Assembly: GCA_002633005.1 (NCBI GenBank)
Contig: NMRA01000003.1
Coordinates: 1,361,587-1,425,586, forward strand
Source: Phoronis australis
Lineage: Eukaryota; Phoronida; Phoronidae
DNA length: 64,000 bases
Reading direction: 5' to 3'
The position numbers and the translations under genes are program-made. The notes beneath the pieces were generated by a model. It worked only from the letters and a program-made list of their open reading frames with translations. It searched no databases and was not told the origin of the DNA. Each line of letters starts with the position of its first letter. Position 1 is the stretch's first letter. Of this stretch, positions 1-12,719 are shown piece after piece.

Positions 1-281
1 GTTAGAACGTTTTCACTCTGTCTTTTGTTGCATGGATAGACTAGACATGTCAGAAGAACAGTAATTTATGCAGATTTTTTTCTCTCAAACAATTTGTTTT
101 AACTTCATCACAGACTGTGACTTAAACACAGACAGAGACATCTGTGGACAACATCCTGTAAGTAACAATGGAACCCACTAAACAAGGCATATTAAACATT
201 GAATAACTTGAACTAACAGCAATTACGTAGAAATGCAAATGCATAAGAGATCCACAGAAGCTTGTACTGTGTGGTGTATAC

Positions 282-3200
282 CTTTCACAAGCAGCTGCCG
301 GGTCACTACTGCCTGACGACACTGTGTCTGTTGGTTCCTGGTCCTCATCAGACTCCCAGCCACCCAAAGCTCGACCAACAACCCTCGCTGCAAATACAAG
401 GGAGTTCCACATAATAAAAGCAGTATCAAGAATTTACTTGGTTAATGATACACTTTCAATGATAAACTTAGAAGCAGTCTGTCATCAGATTAGCAAGTTT
501 GACCATAACAACAAGCCGATATAAACTCATGTTTCATCCAAGAAGCAATCTTTTGAGTTAGATCACTTAACAGGTCTCAACACCATCCTCACCCATATGA
601 AAAGTGAATTCTCGGAATGCAAAGAACTAAGAATTTACTATGACACGCCCTGTCAAGCCAACTTGAAGAGCCTGATTTCAAGCAATAACGAAATATCAGT
701 TCTTTCAAAGAATTAAAATCACCTTTAATTTGACTAAGGAACAACTTGAGACTAATTCTATAACAGCAAGCCGTCTAATGTCCCATCCATACTGCTCTAG
801 AACAATTTGCACTAGTGCCCCACTCTTAAGTGGAGCATCCACACACACATATCCAATAACTAGGGTAAGGCGGAAGATGTCGTCCAGTACATGACAATAA
901 ACAACTAAATGCAAATAAGAGGCGCAAAACAAGATCAGTCAGTATGTAATCGCAGCTGATAATTACTTCCGCTTTACCCCACGTTTGCAACCACACAGCT
1001 ATTGGAAGAGGCGTAAGTTACCCTAGAACAAGTTACCCCACCTCGATAATGTGGAGTAAGTTCTCACAAGTGGGGTAAGTTGCACTAGTTTAAATAGCGT
1101 CCATACAGCAGTCAAACCTATAGTGACAACTCGTTCCAGGACTAAATTTTTCTGTAATTCTGTGTGTGGATGGAACTTAAATAAACTTTTGGAGGTTGGA
1201 AGGAAGGTTTATAGCTGCTTAAAGTAAAAAGACGACTACCTTTCTTACGCCTAGATGTTCGTTGCTGTTGCTGCTGCTGCTCCTGCTGCTGCTGAAGTGG
1301 TTGACTTGACCCACTGTGTGCCATCAGTTGAGCAGGATTATACAGGCCAATGTTAGTCTGTGTCTTCTCAACATTAAATGTCCTGTTATCTCCCGAGTCA
1401 ATAACCATATCAGCCAGGCTCTGAAGACCAGACACAATGCTACTACCTACTGTTTCTGCAACAAGAAAAAGTAAGAGAATGTTAAAGCTAAAGAAATAAC
1501 ATGGCTAAATGATCGAGTGGCCAGGTATATGAATGTTGAAGAAGTTAAATCCAAGTTGTAGCCAAATATGATGCTGGGAGAGTTGCATTATGCACTGTGA
1601 GGGCTAACTAGTTGTCTCAAATGGCTAAATGCCTGCATACTGACTATGTTATCCGTTAGTCACCACAGTGGAACCCACTATGAGTGCCGAGGCCATAAAA
1701 CTCACAAGCGTGAAGATGTCACAGGCTACTACTTCATTGATGTTGTTGTTGCTGATGCTGCTGCTGTAGTTGTTGTTGCTGCTACTGCTGCTGTTGTTGT
1801 TGTTGGACTAAATTCTCAACAACTCCGCTTATAGTGAACCGATTTTGAAAATTCAAAGACAGCAACACTTATTGTTCAAGTTTGAAAACAGTTACAGCTA
1901 GTTCCCTAGTTAATGACAGGTGCTTACTGTTTACCACGGTATTAACGACCAGTCCTGCGCACTACACATCAACCAGCCCAGTTGATTCTTTGATGCAGTG
2001 ACAGGCAAGATAAAATACAAAGGGGATATCTTATCACTTTTCAACAATATCATCAACGTGGCCTGTTATTCGCACCATGCGTTGCCTTACTTTGAGTAGA
2101 ATACCAAGTGCTTCCAAAGCCAGGCATTGTCTGAGATCTCCCGCTGCCAATACCCATCATAGGAGCCGCTGAAGTTTGACTTGGTCTAGTTTGACTGTCT
2201 AAATCAAACAATATCTGCAGCAGCTCATTGGCTGCTTGTCTGACAGACATATATGGTGCATTGCCCCGCAGTGCATCAGGAGGACCACTAAAGCCTGTAA
2301 ACAACAAGCACACTGCATCAGTATAGTGACATAGCACAGAGCAGTGAGAAACAGCACTGTATACTGTAGTCCAGCAGGACTATACAGTAGGGCACAGCAC
2401 AGCACAGTGTAGTTCACAGCACCACAGCACAGTGCAACAACGGAGATTTTCCATTATCATTACTGTTCCCTTGCTGTAAATGTGCAATTCAGGGAACAAC
2501 AGCCCAGCAAAAGGCCTGCATTTTGGTTCTGCTTTAAACTTCATTGAACACAAACAACTGACACACACTACTTACGACATTATGTTTGGTCAATGGAAGG
2601 GAGTGCAGAATCAAGAGACTGTTTGTGATGCTGTTCACATCACTTTTTATTGTCTCATAGATAGCAAATACACACCAGGGTAACAACGACTAACGCAGGA
2701 AAATATACTTTCAAAATAACCAGGGATCTGCAGTTTTACTAGAATTGTGTTCTCCTTTAAGTCTTCCAGTTGAGACAACAGTGAGAACCCATAGCAATAG
2801 AAGGTAATCACTTATTTAGAGACGTTTCAGGTTAGATGCAAACATTTCGGCCTGGTCGGCCACGCCTTTAACGATGAGTGAGGAGTTTCCCGCGGATTAA
2901 GTATGTTAGAATACACGGGAGGTAAGTGTAAACCTCAGTTCCGGTTCAAGAGAGGGTGCTGAGTACTGATATTTATGGATTCATTTAACTTGCGAGCATA
3001 ATAATTCTGTTCTTTGGCTAAGATCTTAGACGATTCAAGGGAGATAAAATGTCCAGTAGCCAATATGTGTTCCCCCACAGCTGTGGGTCTGTCTAATTTC
3101 TGGTGTTCTTTGAATCTGGTTAGGAACGGTCTCTTGGTTTCTCCAATATAGGTGTGGTTGGGATCCTGGTCACATTTCAGCTGGTAAATGACCCCACATT

Positions 3201-6200
3201 GTTTTCCCATCGCAGTTGGGTCTTTGGGTGTGACTAGAAAGGATCGAAGAGTGTTGATGGGTTTCATATATGAAGAAATTCCGTGGGTTCTGTAAGTGTG
3301 TTGTAGGCAATCAGACAGACACTCCTTTTATGTATGGGATGGCGACAGAGGAACCATCGAGTTTTTCAGTAGGTTTACGACTTGGGGGGTCTGTGAGCAT
3401 CCATTCCTGGTATCCATTAGCTCGCAAAGCATTTTCAACATGGTCAACTTCTTCAACATAGTCTTGGTAGTCAGTGATGTAACAATCAGTTCTATCCAGG
3501 AGGGTACGGGAGACAGAATGTTTGTGTTTTAAAGGGTGGTTGGATAAAAACTGAAGGTATTGGTCCGTGTGTGAGTGTGGGTTTCCTGTGGATGGTAACT
3601 TTGATGCAACGATTATCGACTACATGTACACATAGATCCAAGAACGTTGATCAGAAATGTCTGTGTCTAACCTGAACCGTCTATAAGTAAGTGATTATCA
3701 TCAATTGCAATGCCTTTATAGACCAATGATCAACTTATTATCCACGGTGAGAACACAATCAACACTTTGTAATGATAAGGATGTCACCTTGAGAAAAATG
3801 CAACCAAAAATGATTGTATCAGTCAGTATACGTACCAGAACACTGTTGGATGATTGCTGACTTTTTGCGAAGATCATTTCTGAAATCTGAATGCCCACCT
3901 TGAACTAATTCTTTCATCACTCGAAGCACCTACAGGGTAGAACCAAGTCCAAAAGTTACAAGAGCAACACAAAGCATTTTGACAAGCGCCAACCATGCGC
4001 ATCGCAAGGGTAAAGACAAAGGGTGCTCAGATGCAACGGTAATTTCTCACTAGAGGGTGCAACAGAAGTCAAATCTGTCCAAATACCAAAACCAGTTGTG
4101 GATTCCTCAATAGGAGCCCATTATATGCTAAATTTTATGAAGATCCATCAAAGAACTTGGTAAATGTTCAGGAAAACGCAAAGAAATGTAAACTTGGAAA
4201 TAAAAGGACCACCAGGTGGTGCAGCATATGTTGAATCCGTTCAAAATTCAAAAGGCGTCATCACTGTCTCAATAGAAACCAATTTGCCAACTAGTTTCAT
4301 GAAAATCTTTCAAGAAACTTGGAAGATACAGAAAGAAATTTAAAAAAATAAAATTGCCACAAGGAAGCACAGCGATATCGTGTCCATCTGAAAGTCGTCG
4401 CCATCTGTTGTTACTTTCAAAAGAACACACTTACCAGATTTCAAAGACCTTGCCAGGGGTTAATGGAAACCTATTTTCCAAATTTCATGGAAATCCATCA
4501 AGGAACACTAAGAAACAGAGACAAAAATAGAAAACTAAAATATTCACAAGTGTGCATATTGGTAGTTGGGTCAGTCTGAAAGTCGTTGAATGTCATCAGC
4601 TTCACCTTCCAAATTTAATGACAATCCTGCAGGGAGTTTAGGGGATACCGCAGCGAATGCCCAGTGCCCAAATGACAGTAATATGCGACTACACATGGGT
4701 GCATAAAATCACTAGTTTCACAGAATGATTATGTAATTAATTTTAGCCAATGTTTCCTTTGTAATGCAGTAATTGCCCTGTTCCACTTGAAAGGAACTTG
4801 GATAAGTGCTCATAAGGAGACTTGATGATTCCAGGGTTACTTGTACAAATTTATACACCTTATTCATGCAGTCGGTCCCCTATTTTTAAATTGAGCCTCT
4901 TTTTAGGTAATAAAAACAATGCATTCTGCACTTCAACACAGTCCAAAGCGTGATTTTTTCCGTGTCTCAAATGCATTGTTTTTTAAACCTAAAAAGAGGT
5001 TCACTGTTAAAATGGTGACTGCCTGATTAAGTACAAAGTTCCGGGAAATAGGCGAATTTTCTAATGCGTGCATACTTATCCAAACCACACTCTGTAATGA
5101 CAGATAGCAGCAACAACAAAACAAAAACAAAGATCTAGTATCCTTTTTATTTGGGAAGTACCTTGAAATGTAACTAACTTGTATTCATGTCATTTTTGAT
5201 TCCCTCATTGACACCCACCTTAAGCCTGACAAATGGAGACTTGTGCTGTAATCTGTCTAGCAAATAATCCAACAAGCACTGGGAAGCACCATCAGACTCG
5301 TGAGAAATTTCTGAAAAAATAAACAACAACTATAACACTTATATAGCGATGTAGAATGTAAGATTCATAAAGGACTGTTAATGCCAGATTTGGCAACGAA
5401 ATGAACATGAATGGCTTAGTTTGAAAGTTTGAATATAAAAACTAATATAGACCAAATGGCATCTGATTGCAGTTTTAATAAACATGTAAACAACTTCTGA
5501 CGCATCTATAATATAATTATGTGAAGTGATTTAATCCTTATTTAACAAAATGAAATTTTCCACAACTGCTTGTTGTTAGTGCCTTTATATAGTGACACAT
5601 AATGCACTCTAAAGACGTAACTGACAACTGCTTGTCGCAAATTTCTCAGGGAAGTAATCTCAAATCTTTAGAGGTGAAAATGAAATCTATAATTATTCTA
5701 GCATTTTTCTGATGAATAGCTATTTAGTGGATCAACCGGAAATAACAACACTTGAATTTGTGAGCGAGAACAGTTAAAGGGGGTTTAATCCTGATATCAA
5801 ACACATGGAAGCTTTAACAAAAAACAAATAGTAGGTACTTTGAAGCAGTGTTGACAAAGTTAAAAATACAGTTTTCTAACAAAGAATTTCACAGGCTAAG
5901 TTTCATTGCTCACTGTTTATTTCACTGTATAAGTAAGGTGGTGTAGGTTGTTCGTCCTCTGCAGTGGCCTTCACAAGCACAGCAATCTGCAAAAAACAGA
6001 ACATTTTGCTACACATACAGCATAATTATCTGCAGCTGCGGTTTGGTCTCATGGTTAAATCAGAAATATATAATTATCATTACATGAAAATTATATCATT
6101 AGGGTTTTCTTGAATTTATAGCTTGTCCAATACAGGGATTGTCTTATTTGTTTGCTTATTTCAACACTTAATTATTGTTTATCTAATTATTTTGGCACAT

Positions 6201-8564
6201 GACTTAATATTACAGTATATTAAGACAAAAGTTACCAGTTACGAAAGGCTACATTAACAATGAAGTCAGCTTCCACTCAGCCATCATGATGGGGGAATTC
6301 CGAGTACTTTTGTCTAAATACTTTTGGCAATGCACTGTATATAAGATAGACCAATATGGAAATAAGTAACCAATTTGTGTCATTCGCACAATCACACATC
6401 AAATATCCGTTGTAATGTGTATGTCTCTCTGACTATCTCTATCAACTTTGTGTTGTGTTGTGTTGTATAGCACTGGTACTCGGCAATTTTTTAAACAACT
6501 CTGTTACTGTGTCATAGATTTTGGTTTTAGTGTCTTTTTTGAACACTACACTGAGGTCACATTTGTTAATCGTTTGACATAAAATTTCCACACAACACAT
6601 TCAGTACCTCCAGGCCTATTGTTTTCTGAGGACATCAGACACAAGGTGGCTCTATGGATATTTCTGAAACTTGGTGTTTGAATAAATTTTGTCAAGAGCT
6701 ATCTGGTGTGAGGCATCTGATGATGGCATTCTCCCGTTCAGTGACAGTACCAAAGGTAGAGGGTTGTGAGTGTGTGATAACATCTAGCTCCTTTATTAAC
6801 TGCCAAGCACAACCTTTCCTCTGGTATGACAACAGGCAGGCCAATTATCTACCAGGCTTATTATAGATCACATGTGAACACAAGTAAAACTTGAACCCAG
6901 AGAGAATTGGTACGTTTAGAAAGAATAGATTGTCGTGACTTCGGTTGTAGTTGGGTGATTTTGGCGATTCAAAAACTAAACACATTCAGCATTTGACAAG
7001 GAATTCAGAAATGCTATTGGTTTATGTTCAAATATGTTATAACTTAATTTTTATTCTAACAGCACAGCCCAGTCAGGTTAGATATGATCTTATTGGAGAT
7101 TAGAGCAATTATCGCACAGAGAGCTGGCGCTCCAATCATGAATGTCAGAATGGAGTTAATCATTCGTGTAAGATATTTGCTATAGGGGTCATATCTTCCC
7201 AACTTGTTGTTGGGCTATAGAATCGAACAAGTTGGGATCAATGGTAAAACACTGTAATGGTTTCTCAATAACTTCATCGGCGTTCTGTCGTTCAGCAACT
7301 TTTCCACACGTAAGGGGTTTTGAATGTGCGATAACATCTGGCTCCTTTGTTAACTGCCCAGCACAGTCTTTTGTCCCATATGCCAAAAAGCAGGCAAATT
7401 ATCTCCCAGGCTTCAAAGGGCAACTGCATGAAACCTGGCAGAATGGATTGTCTTAACTTCTGTTGAACTTGGGCGGCTTGGTGATTCAAAAACTAAACAT
7501 GATCAACATTTGACAAGGAATATGTTCAAATTTAATATGTTATAACTTAACTTTCATTAGCAGCACAGCCCAGATCAGGCTAGATACGATCTAGTGATCG
7601 GAGATACAGAGCAATTTGTTGAATAAAAGTCGAGACCTGGCCCTCCAACCATAAATGCCAGAATGGAGTTAATTAGTCATGTAAGATATTGGCTACAGGG
7701 GTGATCTTCCCAGCTTGTTGTTGGGCTACAGAATCTAACAATTAAGTTTGGAGCAATGGGAAAACGCCGTAATGTAATACTGTAATAGCGCTTTTGAACT
7801 ATTCGGGATTACGCTTAAACCTGGCTAAACTATTCAAGTGGTCATCCCAGTAAGCCCTCAATAGGTTGGAAGCTTTTCGTCGAATTATGCACCACATTTA
7901 TGTAAATCATTAAAATCATGTTGCTATCATTAGTTTGTACTCATAGACATAGAAGGACACGGAGTACCCACTTAACGTAGCTCATCCCAGATTGATTAAA
8001 TATAGGCAATTACATCACCCAGCATGCCACAGGCAACCTAACGTACCTACTGAGGGACTATGTGTTGCGTAGATCAAATAGTCCCGTCGTCCCGGCATAA
8101 GCATCGTAAAAATGGCCAGTTGCCAATTAGGCCTGAATTAGGGCAACTGAACGACTGCAAAAGGGAATCATGGTTCGAACGAAATAGTTAAAGTCAAAGA
8201 CATCAACGGCCTCCTATGCGCTAAAGATATTTTAGCAACATTGTTTACTTAGTATGAGTCATAATTCGTGGAAAAGCTTCCAGCGTATGGAGGGCCTATG
8301 GGAGTATGGGATGGCCACCGTCGGCGTCAGCCGTTGACGTTGTCACTGACGTCCCCTCAGCCAACATGAATCCATTCAATGTTCAGATGGATCCAGTGTG
8401 TGTGCACGAACAGGCAACAAAATTGACCAATTAGCAACCAGCATACTGCATGGTTTTCTAAAGTTTAACTGTGGGCGCATCTCCCATTATCTACATGCAC
8501 TTACATGTGCTGCAAAACCAACTTTATCCATCAAACTTGCAAACACCTTCTTGGCTTCCGCCAT
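282..8564 (-). CDS. TEPSIN: Tepsin (AP-4 complex accessory protein), 5' part, partial gene
   Basis: Seven coding exons on the minus strand: 8505-8564, 5914-5986, 5219-5310, 3836-3929, 2091-2294, 1240-1455 and 282-387. All are bounded by AG/GT sites with matching phases, giving about 282 residues in frame before the gene leaves the left edge. Tepsin is an ENTH/VHS-type adaptor that travels with AP-4 coats at the trans-Golgi network. The N-terminal ENTH region fits remembered vertebrate tepsin: VLVKAT near residue 23, YLYSEINKISHES near 38-50, SQCLLDYLLDRLQ near 54-66, then GFSGPPDALRGN at 107-118. Residues 229-239 are almost all glutamine, followed by basic RTSRRKK and an acidic GGWESDEDQEP segment that echoes the vertebrate GGWDE motif. 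The start ATG at 8564 has a good context (AAAATGG); an in-frame ATG lies four codons upstream. The C-terminal AP-4-binding motifs are outside the window. The join is inferred; no transcript was seen. Confidence 0.88.
1261..1300 (-). repeat. CAG-rich coding repeat (poly-Gln) in tepsin exon 6
   Basis: Encodes Q4-E-Q6 at residues 229-239 of the tepsin model, mainly CAG with some CAA. Another CAG/CAA-rich stretch, 1,738-1,803, lies in the adjacent intron. Confidence 0.85.
2935..3660 (-). pseudogene. Penelope-like element fragment: end of reverse transcriptase plus GIY-YIG domain
   Basis: On the minus strand, 3267-2935 encodes 110 residues including NTLRSFLVTPKD, a CGVIYQLKC stretch, then TYIGET and RPFLTRFKEH. 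This is the linker and GIY-YIG endonuclease of a Penelope-like retroelement. Upstream, 3660-3290 reads YQEWMLTDPP, IPYIKGVS and similar reverse-transcriptase C-terminal sequence in another frame, so a frameshift separates the parts. The rest of the element is missing. It lies in tepsin intron 4 in the same orientation as the host gene. It is a decayed 3' fragment with no sign of activity. Confidence 0.8.
4020..4680 (+). repeat. Degenerate tandem repeat, about 160-190-bp period
   Basis: Four diverged units recur near 4133, 4295, 4480 and 4613. Each carries a version of TTCATGRAAATCCATCAAG followed by an A-rich AAATAAAATT stretch. A single related unit appears at 13,560-13,640 in the small Maf intron. 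This one lies inside tepsin intron 3 and shows no coding potential. Confidence 0.5.
6726..7259 (+). mobile_element. Short terminal-inverted-repeat element, family R1, copy 1
   Basis: One of several copies of a ~0.4-0.5-kb noncoding element whose ends read about CGTTTTCCCGTTCAGTGAC, with the inverse at the other end. It is homologous over its length to 7,278-7,779, 46,680-47,075 and the split copy at 44,716-48,037. It lies in tepsin intron 1. Repeated short ORFs in it are not genes. Confidence 0.6.
7278..7779 (+). mobile_element. Family R1 element, copy 2
   Basis: Adjacent to copy 1 in the same orientation and ending in GGGAAAACGCCGTAATGTA, the cleanest terminus of the family. Head-to-tail placement suggests a tandem insertion or a local duplication. 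Confidence 0.6.
8100..8300 (+). repeat. Dispersed repeat shared with 17,330-17,530
   Basis: Both stretches contain AAAATGGCCAGTT, GAACTGAACGA-type text, a CGAT...AAAGACATC block and CATAATTCG(T/C)(G)AAAAGCTTC in the same order. It is a diverged interspersed repeat just left of tepsin exon 1. Confidence 0.5.
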
Positions 8565-9119
8565 TTTCGTCTGCATGGGACGCAACTGACACCTGGTGAA
8601 TAGAATGCTCATTACTGCGCAGTCGAGCACCGTGACGGATGCTAGTATCGAGGTTGTACCGGGCGCCGTAACAATTTGGGACACCAAAATTCAAGCATAA
8701 ATTAAATTTGCTTGATTCTGAAGCTTGTCTTTCAGAATACCATAAATTTCTCAGATTTCTTCATAGGAATTGTATCATGCAAACTTTATCAAGAGACTCC
8801 TCAATCGGCATTCCAATATCTGAAACTAACAATTATTAATGAAATTTGGTGGAGCTAGGAAACAGAAAATTTGTGTTGACAAAAATTTGCCTGAAAAAAT
8901 TTCACATAATTTTCACGTCAGGGTCAGCCGTTGGCATGACGCCGGACTCTGCTTACGGAGCTGAAGTGTATTCATGCCCCCGGCGATTTCAACATGCTAT
9001 ATAAAGACGTGCAGTGCAGCTAGTGAAAATGATTTAAATGACTAAGTGATGTCCCTACCATTCTGTATACACCAATATGATCTGGACAGATTTTGAAGCG
9101 GCTGCCAAAACTGTCATGA

Positions 9120-9400
9120 TGATGAAAATGTGTTTATATATCATTAATGATAAACAAGTACAAATCACACAAATAATATACCCCTTCCTTCACACCTCAG
9201 GAAATATCTGTTATGCTGCATGGAGTTAACGTGAACATTATTCCCATTTCCCAGCAAAGCTGTCATACACAAAAATTTTATACGCAATTAAATTTTCAGC
9301 ATTATAGTACTCACATAGTAAAAAACCGTTGTCATCGGTGAATAAAGATATAATGTTTTTGTGGCATGCGTTACCAAAGTCACATTCTGAAGGCGTGGAA
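9120..9400 (+). repeat. Dispersed repeat shared with 25,170-25,400
   Basis: The two copies share GATAAACAA(G/A)TACAAA, a TTTCCCAG(C/A)(A/G)AAGCTG block and TTTTCAGCATTATAGTACTC-like text in the same order. The rest of 8,565-10,400 holds no gene that I can recognise; a 101-codon minus ORF at 9,238-9,543 is mostly this repeat. Confidence 0.5.
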
Positions 9401-10227
9401 ATCAGCAACCAACGTTTTTTTTTTCGGTAAACAAACTGACCAAGTTCACGGGTTAGCTTCCTCACGTTAATAGAGACTGAATCTGTTTTCTCAGTCAACC
9501 ATACTCGAGAACCCGGCATGACTCGACTTTGCGTAAAGTGCAAACGCGCATTTTAAAATGTACCATATATCCTCGAATATTTGCTAAGCCTTAGTGCCCC
9601 GCGGTTGGATGAGTAATAGTTCAAATTAGGTCTATCAAAATGATGATGTCTATCTCATTTTGACGTAATTGTTTGCAATATTTTTGCCGCGGTGGTCAGG
9701 TCATTTGCTTTAAGGAAAAGCAAACCACTGTTTAACTAAAAAGTCCACCAGTATTTATTAATTTAAGTTCAGCTATTCTGTCTTTTTTAAAGTTCCACAA
9801 TTAAAGTACACTCAACAGGCTAGCAGCAGGATCTCAAAAAATGTATTTCCCAGACCATCATCAGTCCGAGTTGTAGGTCAGGTTTGTAGTGGTAGTCAAA
9901 ATTTCTTTGCCAGAACGATGTTTTCAGAGTGACGAGACTTAATTGTGCCAAGACCACGTCAGCATGCCTCTAGTTATACGAAATATTCATTACCGTAAAA
10001 CCTTTGACTGTATAACTTTGTATTCCCCGGGGTTTATGCCGTTTTTGCAGAAATGAAGGCCGCGGCCACGAGGACCGAGCACCAGTCCGGCGCACGCGGA
10101 AACACTCTACTCAAGTCAGTGCACTGTTTTTTAGTCCCCGCTTTACCACAGAGTGCACCCACTGAGACAACCCCCTCATCGTGAGAGCTGGAACGTGTTA
10201 CCAACAATGACCAATAAGCGGATTTAA

Positions 10228-10252
10228 TGGGGGGGGGGGGGNGGGGGGGGGT
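10228..10252 (+). repeat. Poly-G run containing an undetermined base
   Basis: A run of about 20 G residues is interrupted by N at 10,242, so its length is unreliable. Any ORF crossing it, such as a Pro-rich minus frame, should be ignored. Confidence 0.9.
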
Positions 10253-10411
10253 CGGAAACGACCTGGCTGAAAAACCGCGATGTAGCAAATCGCATTTTAT
10301 CTAGGCCGGCTCATACGTAGCCACTTTCCATAGAAACTAAAGTGACATCCTTACGAAACTCTCTTATCACTCGGATGTTTTACTGGCAATGGCATCAAGT
10401 GCCTGATATAC

Positions 10412-11500
10412 CATGCGCGCACCCCGCAGCCTTTAATATGGGGGACTCCGTCAAATTCCTGACGATGTGGACCTTTTGCTAACAAAAGAGTGTGTGGACT
10501 AAAAAAACGGTACCGCCTTCAGAGCTGTGAATTGTTCGTTTGCGCCTTTTTAGTAGACTTTGTCTCGTTTTCTCGGATGTTTCAGTTGTTCCTCTGAGGC
10601 GGCCGGGGACCTTTTTCACCCACTTCGCCAACTTGAACTAAGTGGGGGGGGGGGGCTCGTTAATTAGAACACCCTGAGTCCCCCCCCTGGATGCGCGTAT
10701 TTATACTACCTTGTAACTACAGTCATATTTTTTGTGTAGTAAGGTATAAAAATATTTTTTCACCGTAGCCAAAAATGTGATAATGGCTGAGGTGGACAAG
10801 TTCCAAGGCTATGCTAAGTGAGCTTTTAAACGCAGTGTCGATCATCCGAGTCATTCAGCTATCATTTTTTACCCCAAACCTTGCTTTGTGGGTAATACAG
10901 CAGCCGTTTTCAATACAAAACAATCGACAAATGACAGTTGGTTACATTCATGCAATCAAGCTTCAGCACGCTCAGAGTGCATGTGTTAAAATCAACGCAA
11001 ATGACCGGAGTTGAAAGTCAGTAAAACACTTTTTGTACAATAGACAGCTGGTGGACACTGCGATGCCTTGACAAAATTGCGAATTCACCTGTTGTGACAT
11101 CAGCCCAATTGAGATGAAACAAAAATAATTTTGAGTTCATTGACAGGCTGATAGCATGGTGGCAGAGTCGAGGCTTGCGACATGATGTGGATACAAAGAT
11201 CGAATCTCCGTGAAAGAATTGCAACTCTACGAAAAGAATTGTCATGCGCACCCAGGAGGTGGAGGGGGCTTCAATGAGCCACCTCCCATTTTACGAAGTT
11301 GGCAAAAAGGTCCGCCTTGGAGAAACAAGAAGTCCGAATAACAAACGAGACAAAAATCCACTAAAAAGGCATAAACGCACAATTCACAGCTCCGAATGTG
11401 ATACTGGTGTTTTTTTTTAGTCCTACCGCTTTTTCATTAGTAAAAAGGTCCACATCGTTGGCAATTCGAGCTCCCTTATTAAAGGCTGGGTGCACGCATG
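10412..11500 (+). mobile_element. Foldback-type element with ~230-bp inverted arms
   Basis: The left arm (about 10,412-10,640) begins CATGCGCGCACCCCGC and continues through GATGTGGACCTTTT and CCGCCTTCAGAGCTGTGAATTG. The right arm (about 11,270-11,500) is its inverse and ends GGGTGCACGCATG. The arms have diverged by small indels and G-run length. The ~600-bp centre has no recognisable protein. This is typical of a non-autonomous long-inverted-repeat transposon. Confidence 0.7.
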
Positions 11501-12719
11501 AATTGTTAAACAACTTATTGAATCCATGATGTTGATTTGTAACACCATAATTTTTTCAAATATCATACAATAATTATTGTTATCCAGTGTAAGATTTACT
11601 GAACACAAGTAGATATTGTCATGCACCAGTACAATGACTTGTTATAACTGTATTAAACATCAAAAGTCAATGTTTCAGAAAATGCCAAAATGATTTTTTA
11701 AATCTAATTAATTAAATGCTTCAATACAAAGACATTTTTGAGGCAAGGAATGCATTTCACATCAAAATTTAACAAGGTATGTACACCTTTTGAACATACT
11801 ACATGGGCAGCGCACCATAGGGGGCTGGCCCACTTATTTCAGTGCTGTGCCGCGGTGTGGGCGGTGCACTACAGGGAGGCTGGGAGGCTATAGCCCCCCA
11901 CTTTTTTCAGAGCTGCCCCGCCCATGTTCTAATAGTACAGACAGCCACCATCACACAGCTCCACCTGTCAACTTGCTTCTGAAGTTAAAATGAACTACAG
12001 GAGCAAGAACACATGTCTTCAGTTGTTGACAAGTGATCCAAACCACCTAAATATGTAGATAAAATGCAAATAAATGTTACACGAGAATCCAGCAAATGAA
12101 ACAGATCCTTGATGACAAATCTATCTAAAGAATCTTTTAAGGTCACAAAAATTAATTACTTCGTCTAATACTACATATAATGCCTTAGCCTTGCTTTCGC
12201 AAACGCATTAACTCAAGCAGAACAATTGAGTAAACAGAGCATTTCTTGACTAAAACCTGTAATATACACACCTACACCAGGGGTCAGTTTCATGTAAAGA
12301 GACTTAAGACTAACACATTACTGCCTGGAAATAAATTGCACAGATTTTTTCAAAAATTAATACTTATGGGTATTTTCTCATATACTTTCCTCTTTTGCTA
12401 CAGTGAGTTTAAATTGTATTTCAGAAATATTCACCAGGAGTGCAAGACCTAATTTCTTAAATCACTTTCATGAAAAGGGGCTCAGCTACTATTACCCCTG
12501 GTCTTTCATTGAACAGCAAAGTACAAACTTGTTAATATGTATAAAATGTTTTGTGTGTATTATAGAAAAATAAAAAGAGCCAGTTCATAAAACGTTACAT
12601 TACACCTTCATACAACATGTTTCTAAGAAATTAACTAATCCCTTTCCAGTATTTCATATCTGCATCTAAATTCAGTCATTCGATGTCATTCTACATGTAC
12701 AAAGTTAACAGGAATCGAG

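Noticed and set aside
1646-1834. Val/Ala-rich plus-strand ORF
   Set aside because: It reads a GTT/GCT repeat in a tepsin intron on the opposite strand.
9238-9543. 101-codon minus-strand ORF
   Set aside because: Overlaps a dispersed repeat shared with 25,170-25,400, where the frame is not kept; no splice context or known motif.
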